From Lysobacterales bacterium (GTDB lineage: Bacteria; Pseudomonadota; Gammaproteobacteria; Xanthomonadales; Rhodanobacteraceae), in the NCBI GenBank assembly GCA_002632325.1, contig NSJK01000024.1, positions 1 to 49,555 on the forward strand: a DNA stretch of 49,555 nt. Direction: 5' to 3'. Below the pieces are notes generated by a model. That model had not been told where the DNA came from and searched no databases. It worked only from the letters and a program-made list of their open reading frames with translations. Every line of letters begins with the position of its first letter. The first letter of the stretch is position 1. This document shows, in pieces, positions 7,395 to 16,047 of the stretch. Made by a program: the position numbers and the translations under genes.

Positions 7395-9890
7395 ATGCAC
7401 AGCCCCATGCTTCGCACCTGCTTGCTTGGCCTGATCGGCCTTGCCGCATTTTCCCCGCCGGCCACTGCGGCCACGGAGTACTGCGTCGGCACATTCGGGC
7501 AATTCCAGGCCGCGCTCGATGATGCCGAAGTGGATATCGCCGACAGCCTGATCAAGGTTCGTGCCGGCACCTACACCCTGAGCAATGACCTGAGTTACGC
7601 GACCAATCTGGAGTACGTCGTGCCAGCGGGTCGCTTGACGATTCGCGGTGGCTACGATGTCGGCTGCAACAACTATTCGCTGACGCCGGGCGCAACGACC
7701 CTGGTCAGCAGCAACCAGTCAAAACTGAGCATCCGCACCAGCACCGGCAGCGCGACGGTGGCCGGCATGACCTTCCAGGGAACACATCTGCGCATGTTCA
7801 GCCCCGTGCTCAGCGACTGCCCGTCGCAGCGGCGCACGATTTCCCTGAGCCGCGTTCGCATCGACCAGGCGATGTTCGAGGCGATCGGGTGGTGCCACGA
7901 CGTCATGGTGGAGAATTCGCTTTTCAGCAACGGGGTGACCATACCCGATACCAACTATGCAGCCAGCACGGGCGTGGGCATCTACCTCGCATTCGACGAG
8001 GACAGCTATGACTCGGCCTCGACGCTGACAATGGTCAATTCATCGGTGATCAATGGCCGCCTGGATCTGATCAGCAACGACAGTCAGGGTCTTGGAACGG
8101 CCTTCCTGTACAACAGCATTTTCAGCCGCGACGCGGGCAACGACATCACGGCCGAGGCGAACCTGCTGGCCATGAACAGTCGTTTCGACGGCATCACCTT
8201 CGAAAGTGGCGGCATGCTGTTGCCAGGCTCAAGCGGCAACGTGTCGGCCGCACCACAACTCGATTCGTCCTATGTGCCGCAGCCGGGATCGGCGATGATC
8301 AATGCCGGCACCGCGATCGTTCCCGACGGACTGCCCAGCGTCGATCACGCCGGCGGAGATCGCGTGGTCGGTCCGCGAGTCGACATCGGAGCACTGGAAT
8401 CGGCGGTCGACGGCAGCGGCACGTTCACCGTCACCAACACCAGTTCCGCGGGCACTGGCTCGCTGGCGAAAGCGCTGGAAAACGCCAATCTCGCGCCTGG
8501 CTTCAACCGCATCGCTTTCAACATCCCGGGCAGCTGCCCGCGGACCATCGCCCTGGCAGGCGCTCTGCAGGTCCACGAGAGCGTGAGCTTCGATGGCCGC
8601 TCGCAGCCGGGTTCGCAATCCAACAGCAGTGAAATCGGATTCAACGCCGTGCCCTGTGTGGTTCTCAGCGGCGCTGGTGGTATCGGCATTGAAGCGATGA
8701 ACAACATCGGCAGCGGCTATGTCGCGGCCAATGGCTTGGCCTTCGAGGGCTTTGATCTCGCCATTGCCCTGGCCTTCGGCGAGGGGCATTCGATCCATGG
8801 CAACCAGTTCGGCGGTCGCATCGGCAACAGTGGCCCGCTGCTGTCCGGCAATGTCCAGGCCATAGGTCTGGTCGGTGGCGGTCTCACCGTTGTCGGCGGC
8901 AACAGCCTGGCATTCCGCAATCTCATCGGCGGGTCCAGCGATGTCGGCGTCCTGATCACCACCTTCCTCGGCGCGGGCGGCGACAACAATCGCGTCAGCG
9001 GCAACCTCATCGGCCTCGACAAGGACGGCAATGGCGCCCTGCCCAACGGCACCGGCATCCGCATCAACGGCGGATTCAACCGCATCAGCGGCAACCGCAT
9101 CGGCGGCAATACGGTAGACGGCATCCTGCTCTCGGGCGCCTCCGCTGAAAGCAACGAAATCACCAACAACAGCATCGGCGGCGGCCTGGGCGCCTTGAGT
9201 CTCACCGCAGGCAATGGCCGCATGGGCGTGATGGTGCAGTCCGACGCGCATGACAACCAGATCACCGACAACAGCATCGGCCGCAACGGCGATGATGGCG
9301 TGCGCATCATGGCGAGCGCAGGCGGGCGCAACCGGATCGCCGGCAATCGCATCGCGCGCAATTCGGCCCTGGGCATCGATCTGGGCAGCAACGGTGTCAG
9401 CAACAATGATCCCGATCCGCAATTCTGCGACCCCACCCTCGGCTGCGCCGGCAATGGCGGGCAGAATTTCCCGGTGATCGAAACTGCCCAATTGCGCAGC
9501 AGTGGCTTCTTCCCTGCCGGTCGCCCGATCCGCGTTCAAGGCACGCTGCGCTCGACAATCGGCGGACCGTATCGGCTCGAAGTATTCGCCGGCAGCAGCT
9601 GTGATGACAACGGTCATGGCGAAGGACAGACTCCGATCATGGCGAGCTTCCTCACCATCGACAATGCGCCCTATTGCCCGGGCGGCGGACCCATCTGTCA
9701 GGTCTGCGATTCGTTCAATTGCACGGCTGCCTTCACGATCTGGCTGCCGGAAGCCGAGGTCGCAATCGGCGATACCCTCACCATGACCGCGACCAGCGCC
9801 TCGGGCAGCACCTCGGAGTTTTCGACGTGCATGAGCGTGACCGAGGAGCCGGACAATGACCTGATCTTCGCCAACGGCTTCGACAACTGA
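7395..9890 (+). CDS. Secreted right-handed beta-helix protein with IFANGFD tail
   Basis: An 831-residue protein with a signal peptide (about 1-25, ending PPATAA-T). Residues 30-335 form a first beta-helix section that closes with VGPRVDIGALES, a choice-of-anchor Q-like ending. A second section opens with the familiar SSAGTGSLAKALENAN and FNIPGS motif and continues as Asn/Gly-rich coils (GFNRISGNRIGGN, NNRVSGNLIGLD) to about 670. A C-terminal beta domain ends LIFANGFDN. The fold is typical of polysaccharide-binding or -degrading surface and secreted proteins; I see no catalytic signature, so activity is unknown. The tail is shared with three other secreted proteins in this window. Confidence 0.88.
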   Translation: MHSPMLRTCLLGLIGLAAFSPPATAATEYCVGTFGQFQAALDDAEVDIADSLIKVRAGTYTLSNDLSYATNLEYVVPAGRLTIRGGYDVGCNNYSLTPGATTLVSSNQSKLSIRTSTGSATVAGMTFQGTHLRMFSPVLSDCPSQRRTISLSRVRIDQAMFEAIGWCHDVMVENSLFSNGVTIPDTNYAASTGVGIYLAFDEDSYDSASTLTMVNSSVINGRLDLISNDSQGLGTAFLYNSIFSRDAGNDITAEANLLAMNSRFDGITFESGGMLLPGSSGNVSAAPQLDSSYVPQPGSAMINAGTAIVPDGLPSVDHAGGDRVVGPRVDIGALESAVDGSGTFTVTNTSSAGTGSLAKALENANLAPGFNRIAFNIPGSCPRTIALAGALQVHESVSFDGRSQPGSQSNSSEIGFNAVPCVVLSGAGGIGIEAMNNIGSGYVAANGLAFEGFDLAIALAFGEGHSIHGNQFGGRIGNSGPLLSGNVQAIGLVGGGLTVVGGNSLAFRNLIGGSSDVGVLITTFLGAGGDNNRVSGNLIGLDKDGNGALPNGTGIRINGGFNRISGNRIGGNTVDGILLSGASAESNEITNNSIGGGLGALSLTAGNGRMGVMVQSDAHDNQITDNSIGRNGDDGVRIMASAGGRNRIAGNRIARNSALGIDLGSNGVSNNDPDPQFCDPTLGCAGNGGQNFPVIETAQLRSSGFFPAGRPIRVQGTLRSTIGGPYRLEVFAGSSCDDNGHGEGQTPIMASFLTIDNAPYCPGGGPICQVCDSFNCTAAFTIWLPEAEVAIGDTLTMTATSASGSTSEFSTCMSVTEEPDNDLIFANGFDN

Positions 9891-9895
9891 AGGTC

Positions 9896-9930
9896 GGTGC
9901 CGGAAGCATCCCTTCGATGTTTCCGGCACC
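9896..9930. terminator. Bidirectional hairpin between convergent genes
   Basis: GGTGCCGGAA pairs with TTCCGGCACC, with further CAT/ATG pairing towards the loop, between the stop codons of the beta-helix gene (9890) and cysQ (9949). There is no long T run on either side, so termination strength is uncertain. Confidence 0.6.
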
Positions 9931-9948
9931 TGCCGCAATCCCGACGCC

Positions 9949-10767
9949 TCAGATCTCGTGCAGGGCGGACCAATCCATATCGCGCGCGCCGACTGCGAAG
10001 AAATTGCCATTGATCAGCGACTCGCGCGCGTTGTAGCGCAACGACTGCCCGTGCAGATCGCGCACCGCGCCGCCGGCTTCCTCGAGCACGCACTGCCCGG
10101 CGGCAGTGTCCCACTCCGAGGTCGGGCCCAGCCGCAGATACAGATCGGCCTCGCCTGCGGCGATGCGCAGGAACTTGAGTGAGGACCCCAACGGCACTTT
10201 CTCGCTTGGCCCGAGCCGCGCGAGCAATTGCGCTTCACGCTCGGAGGCATGCGAGCGACTGCCGGCAACCACAAGCATCGAAGATCGCGAGCGTGTCTGC
10301 AGACGGCGCGGCGCAATGCCTGCTGCGGGGTTGGACAACCACGCGCCACCACCGCGCCAGGCACAGGCAAGCTCGCCGCTCACCGGCGTCTGCACCACGC
10401 CGATCACCGGTTCGTGCGCGTCGATGAGGGCGATGTTGACGGTGAATTCACCGTTGCGCTTGACGAATTCGCGCGTACCATCGAGCGGATCGACCAGCCA
10501 GTAACGCGACCATTGCGAGCGTTCGCTCCATGCCACCGCAGCCGATTCCTCGGACAGCACCGGCAGCGCGGGCGTGAGCGCGCACAACGCGTCGACGATG
10601 ATGCGATTGGCAGCGAGATCGGCAGCGGTCAGCGGCGAGCGGTCGTCCTTGCTCTCGACCGCAAACTCCGATTCGTAGACTTCGAGAATTGCTTGCGCCG
10701 CCCGCTGCGCAATCTCGCCCGCAGCCTGCGCGAGCGCGCGCAGATCAAGCCCGTCCGGCGTGCTCAT
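9949..10767 (-). CDS. cysQ: 3'(2'),5'-bisphosphate nucleotidase
   Basis: A 272-residue IMPase-superfamily enzyme that converts adenosine 3',5'-bisphosphate to AMP, clearing the by-product of sulfate assimilation. Motifs: LSEES for the metal-binding glutamate, WLVDPLDGTREFVKRNGEF for the DPxDGT active site, and SEWDTAAGQCVLEEAGG for the third metal aspartate. REFVKRNGEFTVNIAL is the CysQ version of this region. The ATG overlaps the nudE stop by four bases (10764-10767), so cysQ is the last gene of a nudE-cysQ pair after the gsp genes. Confidence 0.93.
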   Translation of the reverse strand: MSTPDGLDLRALAQAAGEIAQRAAQAILEVYESEFAVESKDDRSPLTAADLAANRIIVDALCALTPALPVLSEESAAVAWSERSQWSRYWLVDPLDGTREFVKRNGEFTVNIALIDAHEPVIGVVQTPVSGELACAWRGGGAWLSNPAAGIAPRRLQTRSRSSMLVVAGSRSHASEREAQLLARLGPSEKVPLGSSLKFLRIAAGEADLYLRLGPTSEWDTAAGQCVLEEAGGAVRDLHGQSLRYNARESLINGNFFAVGARDMDWSALHEI

Positions 10768-11324
10768 GGCTGCGGCCGATAGCGACCGGCGAGATATTCG
10801 CGCGCCATGAACAGCGCCGCGATCGAGCGCCCATCGGTGACTTCGGAATGTTCGAGCAGGCGGTGCAATTCGGACAGTTTCCACGGCACCACGTCGAGCG
10901 GCTCGGGCTCGTCGCCATCGAGTTGTTCGGGATACAGGTCGCGTGCGATCACCACTTGCGTCATCGCGGTCATGTAGCCGGGCGAGACCGACAGCGTGCC
11001 GAGCACATGCAGCTCGCGCGCGCCGAGGCCGATTTCTTCCTTGAGTTCGCGGTCAGCGCCCTGCTTGACGGTTTCGTCGCGATCGAGCCGCCCCTTGACC
11101 AGACCCAGTTCATAACGATCCACGCCGACCGCGTACTCGCGCACCAGAAGCACGCTGTCATCGTCCTGCATCGGCACCACGATCACGGCGCCCAGACCCG
11201 AACTCAGCAATCGTTCGAAGGTGCGGCGCTGGCCGTTGGAGAACTCCAGATCAACCTGCTCGGCGCGCAGAAAGCGGCTGGCGTCGATCGGACGCACCGC
11301 GAGGATGTGTGGGGGTTTTCGCAT
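10764..11324 (-). CDS. nudE: ADP compounds hydrolase (Nudix)
   Basis: A 186-residue Nudix hydrolase. The Nudix box is GRLDRDETVKQGADRELKEE followed by IGLG, with the full G-x5-E-x7-REL-x-EE-x-G pattern. SVSPGYMTAMTQVVIARDLY after the box resembles NudE, which cleaves ADP-ribose, Ap3A and NADH to AMP-containing products. Start at the ATG 11324 (MRKPPHILAVRPI). It is translationally coupled to cysQ and 38 bp after the IMPase-family gene, so three nucleotide- or phosphate-metabolism genes follow the secretion genes in one direction. Confidence 0.9.
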   Translation of the reverse strand: MRKPPHILAVRPIDASRFLRAEQVDLEFSNGQRRTFERLLSSGLGAVIVVPMQDDDSVLLVREYAVGVDRYELGLVKGRLDRDETVKQGADRELKEEIGLGARELHVLGTLSVSPGYMTAMTQVVIARDLYPEQLDGDEPEPLDVVPWKLSELHRLLEHSEVTDGRSIAALFMAREYLAGRYRPQP

Positions 11325-11362
11325 CCCCCGATTGTAGCCTGCGCCGACGTGGCGCGGCCGCA

Positions 11363-12169
11363 TCAATCGGGATTGAATGCCGCCAACGCCTGCGCATGCA
11401 GTGCCGGCGTGCCGGCCAGGGCGCTGCGCGATTCCAGACCGATCGCCTGGCCATCGAGGTCGGTAAACACGCCGCCGGCTTCGCGCACGATCAGCACCAG
11501 GGGCGCGATGTCGAGGATATTGAGATCGGATTCGATCACCAGATCCATCGCGCCGCGCGCCAGCAAGTGGTAGTGCAGAAAATCGCCATAGCCGCGAATG
11601 CGCCCGACGCGGCGCACGAGATCGCCATAGGCCTGCCAACGTGAGGCATTGGCGGCGAGGGATTTGAGATTGCCGGTGGAAATCGCGGCCTGTGCATCGA
11701 ACGCCTGTGCGGCCGACACCTGCAGGTGTCTGGCCTCGTCGTCGCCAACGCGCAGGAAGGCGCCACCGCCGCGCAGCGCCCACGCACGCTCGCCGTAGAC
11801 CGGCGCATCGGACACGCCAAGCACGAGCTCACCGCGATGCATGAGCGCAATCTGCGTGGAGAACATCGGATAGCCGCGCACGAAAGCCTTGGTGCCGTCG
11901 ATCGGATCGATCAGCCAGAGGAAATCGCCCTCGCCCTCACGGCCTTCTTCCTCACCGAAGTACGCATGGTCTGGAAAGGCCGCGCGCAAGACCCGCTTGA
12001 TCGCCGCCTCGGCCTCGCGATCGGCGATGGTGACGGGCGTGAGATCTGCCTTGGTGACCACTTCGAAATCACGCGCCCGCCAGTGTGGCAGGATCACCGC
12101 CCGCGCGGCGTCGGCAGCGCGCTGCGCGACCTCGAGCGCGCATTCGAGAAAATCGCGATCCAGCTTCAT
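11363..12169 (-). CDS. Inositol-phosphatase family enzyme (HisN-like)
   Basis: A 268-residue Mg-dependent phosphatase. Motifs: TPVTIADREAEAAI, FGEEEGREG for the metal glutamate, WLIDPIDGTKAFVRGYPMFS for the catalytic DPxDGT, and DLNILDIAPLVLIVREAGG for the third metal site. The TKADLTPVT and GTKAFVRGYP versions are close to the HisN branch (histidinol-phosphate phosphatase), but inositol-1-phosphatase cannot be excluded; there are no his genes in the window to support either. The start at 12169 is one base from the end of gspN (12171), so it is probably co-transcribed with gspL-M-N. Confidence 0.85.
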   Translation of the reverse strand: MKLDRDFLECALEVAQRAADAARAVILPHWRARDFEVVTKADLTPVTIADREAEAAIKRVLRAAFPDHAYFGEEEGREGEGDFLWLIDPIDGTKAFVRGYPMFSTQIALMHRGELVLGVSDAPVYGERAWALRGGGAFLRVGDDEARHLQVSAAQAFDAQAAISTGNLKSLAANASRWQAYGDLVRRVGRIRGYGDFLHYHLLARGAMDLVIESDLNILDIAPLVLIVREAGGVFTDLDGQAIGLESRSALAGTPALHAQALAAFNPD

Positions 12170-12170
12170 T

Positions 12171-12938
12171 TCAATGCATCCGCAGCAGGCTGCCCTGCGC
12201 CTGCACGCGAGTCGAGCCATCGGCCTGACGCTCACCGATACCCAGCAGCAACTGCTCGACTTCTGCATCAGCATTGCGTGCGCGCAAGGTCGCTTGCGCC
12301 TCGTAGTTCGGTTGACGCAACACGAAGTTGCCGTCGACCGCGAGTGCGCTGCTGCCATCGTCCTTGAAGGTTCCGGCGATGCTGCCATCACTTTGCGTCG
12401 AGAATCCGGCGCTCAGGCCCGACAGATGGATTTCGGCCCGCGGAGTGGCAATCACGGCATCGCGCCACAGTGCGTCGCCGCGCACATCGGCAAGACCGGC
12501 ACGCGACAGCGTCGCCGTGGCCAACGTGCCGCTCATGCTGCCGCGCAGGGAAATATCGGCATTTTCGAGCAATCCCTGCAAGCGCTGCGCCGGCACGGTG
12601 AAGCGCAGATCCTGCACGCGCAAGGAACCCTCGCGGCGTTCGACCGCACCGGCCAACTCCAGGTCGCTGCCGGCAATGCGCAGATCGAAAAGCGGCTTGC
12701 CTGCCAGCAGCGAGCCTTTCGACAGATGCCAATCGAGCGCGCCCAGATCATTGCCGAGCACGCTCAGCCCATCGGCATGGCCATCCCATACCGTGCCATG
12801 CAGACCGCTCAGACTGGCTGGCGCAATGCGCGCGGCGATGAGTCGATAACCGACTTCGGCGGGCAGTCGCCACAGGTAGATGCCGCCGCCGAGCAGAACC
12901 AGCAGCAGCACGAGCACGAAAATCCGGGACTTGCGCAT
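12171..12938 (-). CDS. gspN: Type II secretion protein GspN
   Basis: A 255-residue protein with one N-terminal membrane segment (IFVLVLLLVLLGGGIYLW) and a periplasmic part matching GspN (LSGLHGTVWDGHADGLSVLG, then LGALDWHLSKGSLLAGKPLF). GspN is an accessory inner-membrane subunit present in only some type II systems. I chose the ATG at 12938, preceded by GGTGAG at good spacing, over a GTG at 12953. It lies 48 bp after gspM. The next gene in Xanthomonas-type operons would be gspD, which is not here. Confidence 0.85.
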   Translation of the reverse strand: MRKSRIFVLVLLLVLLGGGIYLWRLPAEVGYRLIAARIAPASLSGLHGTVWDGHADGLSVLGNDLGALDWHLSKGSLLAGKPLFDLRIAGSDLELAGAVERREGSLRVQDLRFTVPAQRLQGLLENADISLRGSMSGTLATATLSRAGLADVRGDALWRDAVIATPRAEIHLSGLSAGFSTQSDGSIAGTFKDDGSSALAVDGNFVLRQPNYEAQATLRARNADAEVEQLLLGIGERQADGSTRVQAQGSLLRMH

Positions 12939-12986
12939 CAGGAGCTCACCCACATCAGGAGAAATTTCGGCGACCGCGCACCTCGG

Positions 12987-13478
12987 TCACGGCGCATCCT
13001 GCAAGGTCACGCGCGCGTTGACCAGACCGATGCCATCGGCGCGGTCGGCCGACAGTTCGTTCGCCTCCACACCATAACTGCGCGACAGGATTTCCAGCCA
13101 AGCGGCCAGCGTGTCGAAGTTCGCGTTCTCCAGACTCAGCTTGACGTGGCCCGAACCGGACGGTTCGATTTGCTTGATCGCTGCGCCAAGGCCTGCATCG
13201 CGCGCACTCGCGTCGGCCAGCGCCAGCAGCGACTTGCCGGCGCGATCGCCGCGCGCACGCTGGCCAACCACGTGCTGCTGCGCGAGCAACGCAGTGCCGC
13301 GCTCGACCGCCGCGAGTTCATCTCGCCGAGTGGCCACCTCCTGCTCCAGCGCAGCCCGTCGCTGCGACATGGGCGACCACACGAGCGCCCAGAACAACAT
13401 CACGGCCACCACCACGGCGCCGATCGCCAGGGTGCGGCGATCGCGCTCGGACATGCCTTGCCACCAGGTCTTGATCAT
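12987..13478 (-). CDS. gspM: Type II secretion protein GspM
   Basis: A 163-residue inner-membrane assembly-platform protein: short cytoplasmic start (MIKTWWQGMSERDRRTLAIG), one membrane helix (AVVVAVMLFWALVW), a coiled-coil stretch (RRAALEQEVATRRDELAAVE) and a periplasmic ferredoxin-like domain (LSLENANFDTLAAWLEILS). It partners GspL in the platform. The ATG overlaps the gspL stop by four bases (13475-13478). Confidence 0.9.
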   Translation of the reverse strand: MIKTWWQGMSERDRRTLAIGAVVVAVMLFWALVWSPMSQRRAALEQEVATRRDELAAVERGTALLAQQHVVGQRARGDRAGKSLLALADASARDAGLGAAIKQIEPSGSGHVKLSLENANFDTLAAWLEILSRSYGVEANELSADRADGIGLVNARVTLQDAP

Positions 13479-14686
13479 CGCTGCACCGCCTGCGTCTGCT
13501 TGCCGATCTCGACACGAACGCGGCCATCGACACCATCGGCGCCGGGGTTGGCGGCGGTGAGTTCGGCCTTGCAGCCGGGCAGCATGGCGATGCGTTCGCG
13601 CACCAGATCGAGCGCGTTGAGATCGGGCGCACGCAGCGCCAGTTCGAGCACGCCATTTCGATAGTCGACCGCGCGCGTCTGGATCCGCGTGCCGCCATCG
13701 CCGAGCACCGGGCCGATGCGATCGAGCACGCCGAGCACGCCCTGCGTCGTGGTTTGACCGCCGGTGCCGATGCGCGCGGCAACCAACTGCGCAGGCGTGG
13801 TGCGATCGAATACCTTGGCATCCAGATCCGGCAGCGCCTTGAGCACGGCCTCGCGCGCAGCCAGATCGAGTCGCGCGGCTTCGCGCGAAAGGCGCCACAC
13901 CTGCGTGCCGAGCGTGAGCACCGCGAGCACGACGACCGCAGCGGACAGTGCTGCCGCGACGCGCCACCAGCGTGCGCCATCGCTGCGACGGCGGCGCCTG
14001 ATTGCGTACTCACCATCAAGCAGGTTGAGCGGCAATTCCGCGGCTTGCGCCGCGAGCAGCGCCAGCGGATCACGCACCACTTCGACAGTCATCGTGCCGG
14101 GCAATCCCAGTGCGGCAGCGCCCGCGCCGCGGGCATCATGAACGAGGCAAGCGCTGGCTGCAGGCAATACCGCGAACCACGACGCCAGCTCATCGACCGC
14201 GCAGGCAAAGGCCGACCACGGCCCCATGCGCACAAGCGCGCCTTGCGCATCGAGCAGCACGCGCGCACCGCCATCGAGTGGCGCCAAGGCCAGAGACTCG
14301 GGAATCAGCACATCGGCGACGATGCCTTCAGCGGCCAGCCGATCGAGCCAGCCATCGAGCGTCGCCCGCGCGACCACGGCCACGCCAACCTTGCCCTCGT
14401 GTGCAGACGCAGCCGCAAAGTGCAGGCTGTCCACCGGCGCCAACAACAGATCCTCGACCGCGAACGGCAGCGCCTTGAGCAAGGTCGCGCGATTGCGCGC
14501 GGTCAGCGCAGTCTGGGTGAGCAACACCTCGCTCGCCGGCACCAGCACGATCACTTCGCGCGCCTGCGCGAGCGCCGGTGCCGGCGGCACGCCGGGCACG
14601 GCCCGCACCGCCGCAGTAGACGCGGTCGTGCGCAGCCAGCTCAGGCTGCCATCAGCGGCAAGGCGCAGGAACAATCGATCGGACAT
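13475..14686 (-). CDS. gspL: Type II secretion protein GspL
   Basis: A 403-residue bitopic inner-membrane protein. The N-terminal actin-like cytoplasmic domain (about 1-240; VLVPASEVLLTQTAL, KALPFAVEDLL) recruits the GspE ATPase. A basic stretch (RRRRRSDGARWW) precedes the membrane helix (about 250-270), and the periplasmic C-terminus (LVRERIAMLPG) pairs with GspM. In related systems gspL directly follows gspK; here 1.8 kb of repeats separates them. A TACAAT at 14716-14721 on the same strand may give gspL-M-N its own promoter. Confidence 0.92.
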   Translation of the reverse strand: MSDRLFLRLAADGSLSWLRTTASTAAVRAVPGVPPAPALAQAREVIVLVPASEVLLTQTALTARNRATLLKALPFAVEDLLLAPVDSLHFAAASAHEGKVGVAVVARATLDGWLDRLAAEGIVADVLIPESLALAPLDGGARVLLDAQGALVRMGPWSAFACAVDELASWFAVLPAASACLVHDARGAGAAALGLPGTMTVEVVRDPLALLAAQAAELPLNLLDGEYAIRRRRRSDGARWWRVAAALSAAVVVLAVLTLGTQVWRLSREAARLDLAAREAVLKALPDLDAKVFDRTTPAQLVAARIGTGGQTTTQGVLGVLDRIGPVLGDGGTRIQTRAVDYRNGVLELALRAPDLNALDLVRERIAMLPGCKAELTAANPGADGVDGRVRVEIGKQTQAVQR

Positions 14687-14715
14687 CGGCTCGGGTCAGG
14701 GGTCGAATCGCGGTG

Positions 14716-14721
14716 ATTGTA
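14716..14721 (-). promoter_or_regulatory. Possible -10 element for gspLMN
   Basis: TACAAT on the minus strand, 29 bases before the gspL ATG, at the border of the repeat block. No clear -35 hexamer is seen 16-18 bases upstream. Position and near-consensus sequence suggest that gspL-M-N is transcribed independently of gspG-K. Confidence 0.4.
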
Positions 14722-14881
14722 CGCGACGCCCGCGCTCGACTGGACGCCCGGCACCGCGCCCACGGCATGCGTGGACATGGGCACCATGATCCGGTGCCGG
14801 CACATGTTCAAGCACGTCCGATGCGCAAGGGCACTCGGCCTTGTGTTCGTGCACGGCAACCCATCGACGTCCTTGTTGGTT

Positions 14882-15288
14882 CGTCCCGCATCCGCGCCAC
14901 TGGGATTTCGGCTGGCGCCGTAATCGCTGGGTCATTTGGGCTTGTGCGTTTGCGCGAGAGCCGACTCGCGTCCGTGCGCGTTCGTCCCGCATCCGCGCCA
15001 CTGGTGATTTCGGCTGGCGCCGTAATCGCTGGGTCATTTGGGCTTGTGCGTTTGCGCGACAGCCGACTCGCGTCCGTGCGCGTTCGTCCCGCATCCGCGC
15101 CACTGGAGATTTCGGCTGGCGCCGTAATCGCTGAGTCATTTGGGCTTGTGCGTTTGCGCGACAACGGACTCGCGTCCGTGCGCGTTCGTCGCGCATCCGC
15201 GCGCTCGCACGCCGCGGCTCGCACCGAAGTTTTGCGTTGTCCTCGTCGTGTTCGCTTTCGCGAGAACCGGCTGGCGTCCATGCCTGTT
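14882..15288. repeat. 102-bp periodic array
   Basis: Units begin CGTCCCGCATCC (one copy CGTCGCGCATCC) at 14882, 14983, 15085, 15187 and 15289, spacing 101, 102, 102 and 102. The first three are nearly identical; the fourth keeps the length and both ends but has a different middle. Each carries an inner hairpin built on ATTTCGGCTGGCGCCGTAAT or a variant. Units of the same length, as the reverse complement GCGGGACGAAC, start at 15884, 15986, 16307 and 16409. Confidence 0.85.
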
Positions 15289-15555
15289 CGTCCCGCATCC
15301 CTGCGGGCCGGTGGCTTTCTCTTGCTCGCCCAAGAGAAAGCCACCAAAGAGAACGGCGCCCCTCGCAGCGCCGCCTTGCGCGCATCGTGCGCGCAAGGTC
15401 CGCGGTCGATGGCCGGTTGCGCCGACAGCACATCCCTGTGCCGGCGGCGCAATGCGCGCGCTCCATCGCGCGCACCCTGCGGGCCATTCGGCCATCGCCC
15501 GCCGTCGCTGAAGGGGATTGGAAACCGCAGCGCGCTCCTGCGCGCCAAAGCCAAG
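15289..15555 (-). repeat. Structured repeat module, short type
   Basis: An inverted-orientation module with hairpins at 15310-15345 (GGTGGCTTTCTCTTG pairing with CAAGAGAAAGCCACC), 15374-15398 (CCTTGCGCGCA/TGCGCGCAAGG) and 15417-15452 (TTGCGCCG-A-CAGCACA, loop TCCC). The architecture is that of the large modules with different arm sequences. A close relative lies at 38315-38560. Confidence 0.75.
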
Positions 15556-15627
15556 GCATCGTCGCGTTTCGGCACGGCTCGGTGGTCGGATCAAGGTGCG
15601 CAGCACCGGATCCGACATCTTTCGTGT

Positions 15628-15883
15628 GCGGGCAGGATGCCCGCGCTTGCGCTTTTCAGCCCCTTTCGGCCGCGGCAGGCGCGCGAAGAAGAGGCCCGCA
15701 GGGGCGGCGCGAGGGATCGCGCCGAGTTTGCCGTCAGACCAGGGATGGTCTGTCGGCAAACCCCGCAGCGCGTCTGCGCAGTCCCGCGCGCACGATGCGC
15801 GCGGGACCAAGGCCGTGAGGGTGCCCTTCTCTTTGGTGACTTTCTCTTGGGCAAGCAAGAGAAAGCCACCGGCCCGCAGGGAT
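15628..15883 (+). repeat. Structured repeat module, large type (copy A)
   Basis: In order: CGGGCA/TGCCCG hairpin, a GGCGCGA-rich hairpin, the long hairpin 15726-15761 (GTTTGCCG-T-CAGACCA, loop GGGA), 15781-15807 (GTCCCGCGCGCA/TGCGCGCGGGAC, loop CGA), 15835-15870 (GGTGACTTTCTCTTG pairing with CAAGAGAAAGCCACC) and CCCGCA-GGGA-TGCGGG at the end. Copy B at 16048 is almost identical. Confidence 0.8.
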
Positions 15884-16047
15884 GCGGGACGAACACGCAC
15901 GGATGCCAGTCGGTTCTCGCGAAAGCGAACACGACAAGGACAACGCAAACTTTCGGCGCAAGCCGAAACGCCCAAGCGTACGGATGCGGGACGAACGCGC
16001 ACGGACGCGAGTCGGTTCTCGCGCAGCCGAACACGACCAGGACTCCG

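Noticed and set aside
8229..10010. 593-residue minus-strand frame opposite the beta-helix gene
   Set aside because: It is antisense to a gene with signal peptide, domain motifs and conserved tail; the translation is low-complexity Ala/Asp/Val.
14882..15288. CRISPR array
   Set aside because: The unit is 102 bp with conserved ends and hairpins throughout; there is no short repeat with unique spacers and no cas gene.
14882..15288. 34-residue protein repeats as in TAL effectors (102 bp)
   Set aside because: The length agrees but the translated residues show no TAL, PPR or TPR pattern, and the units continue in inverted orientation.
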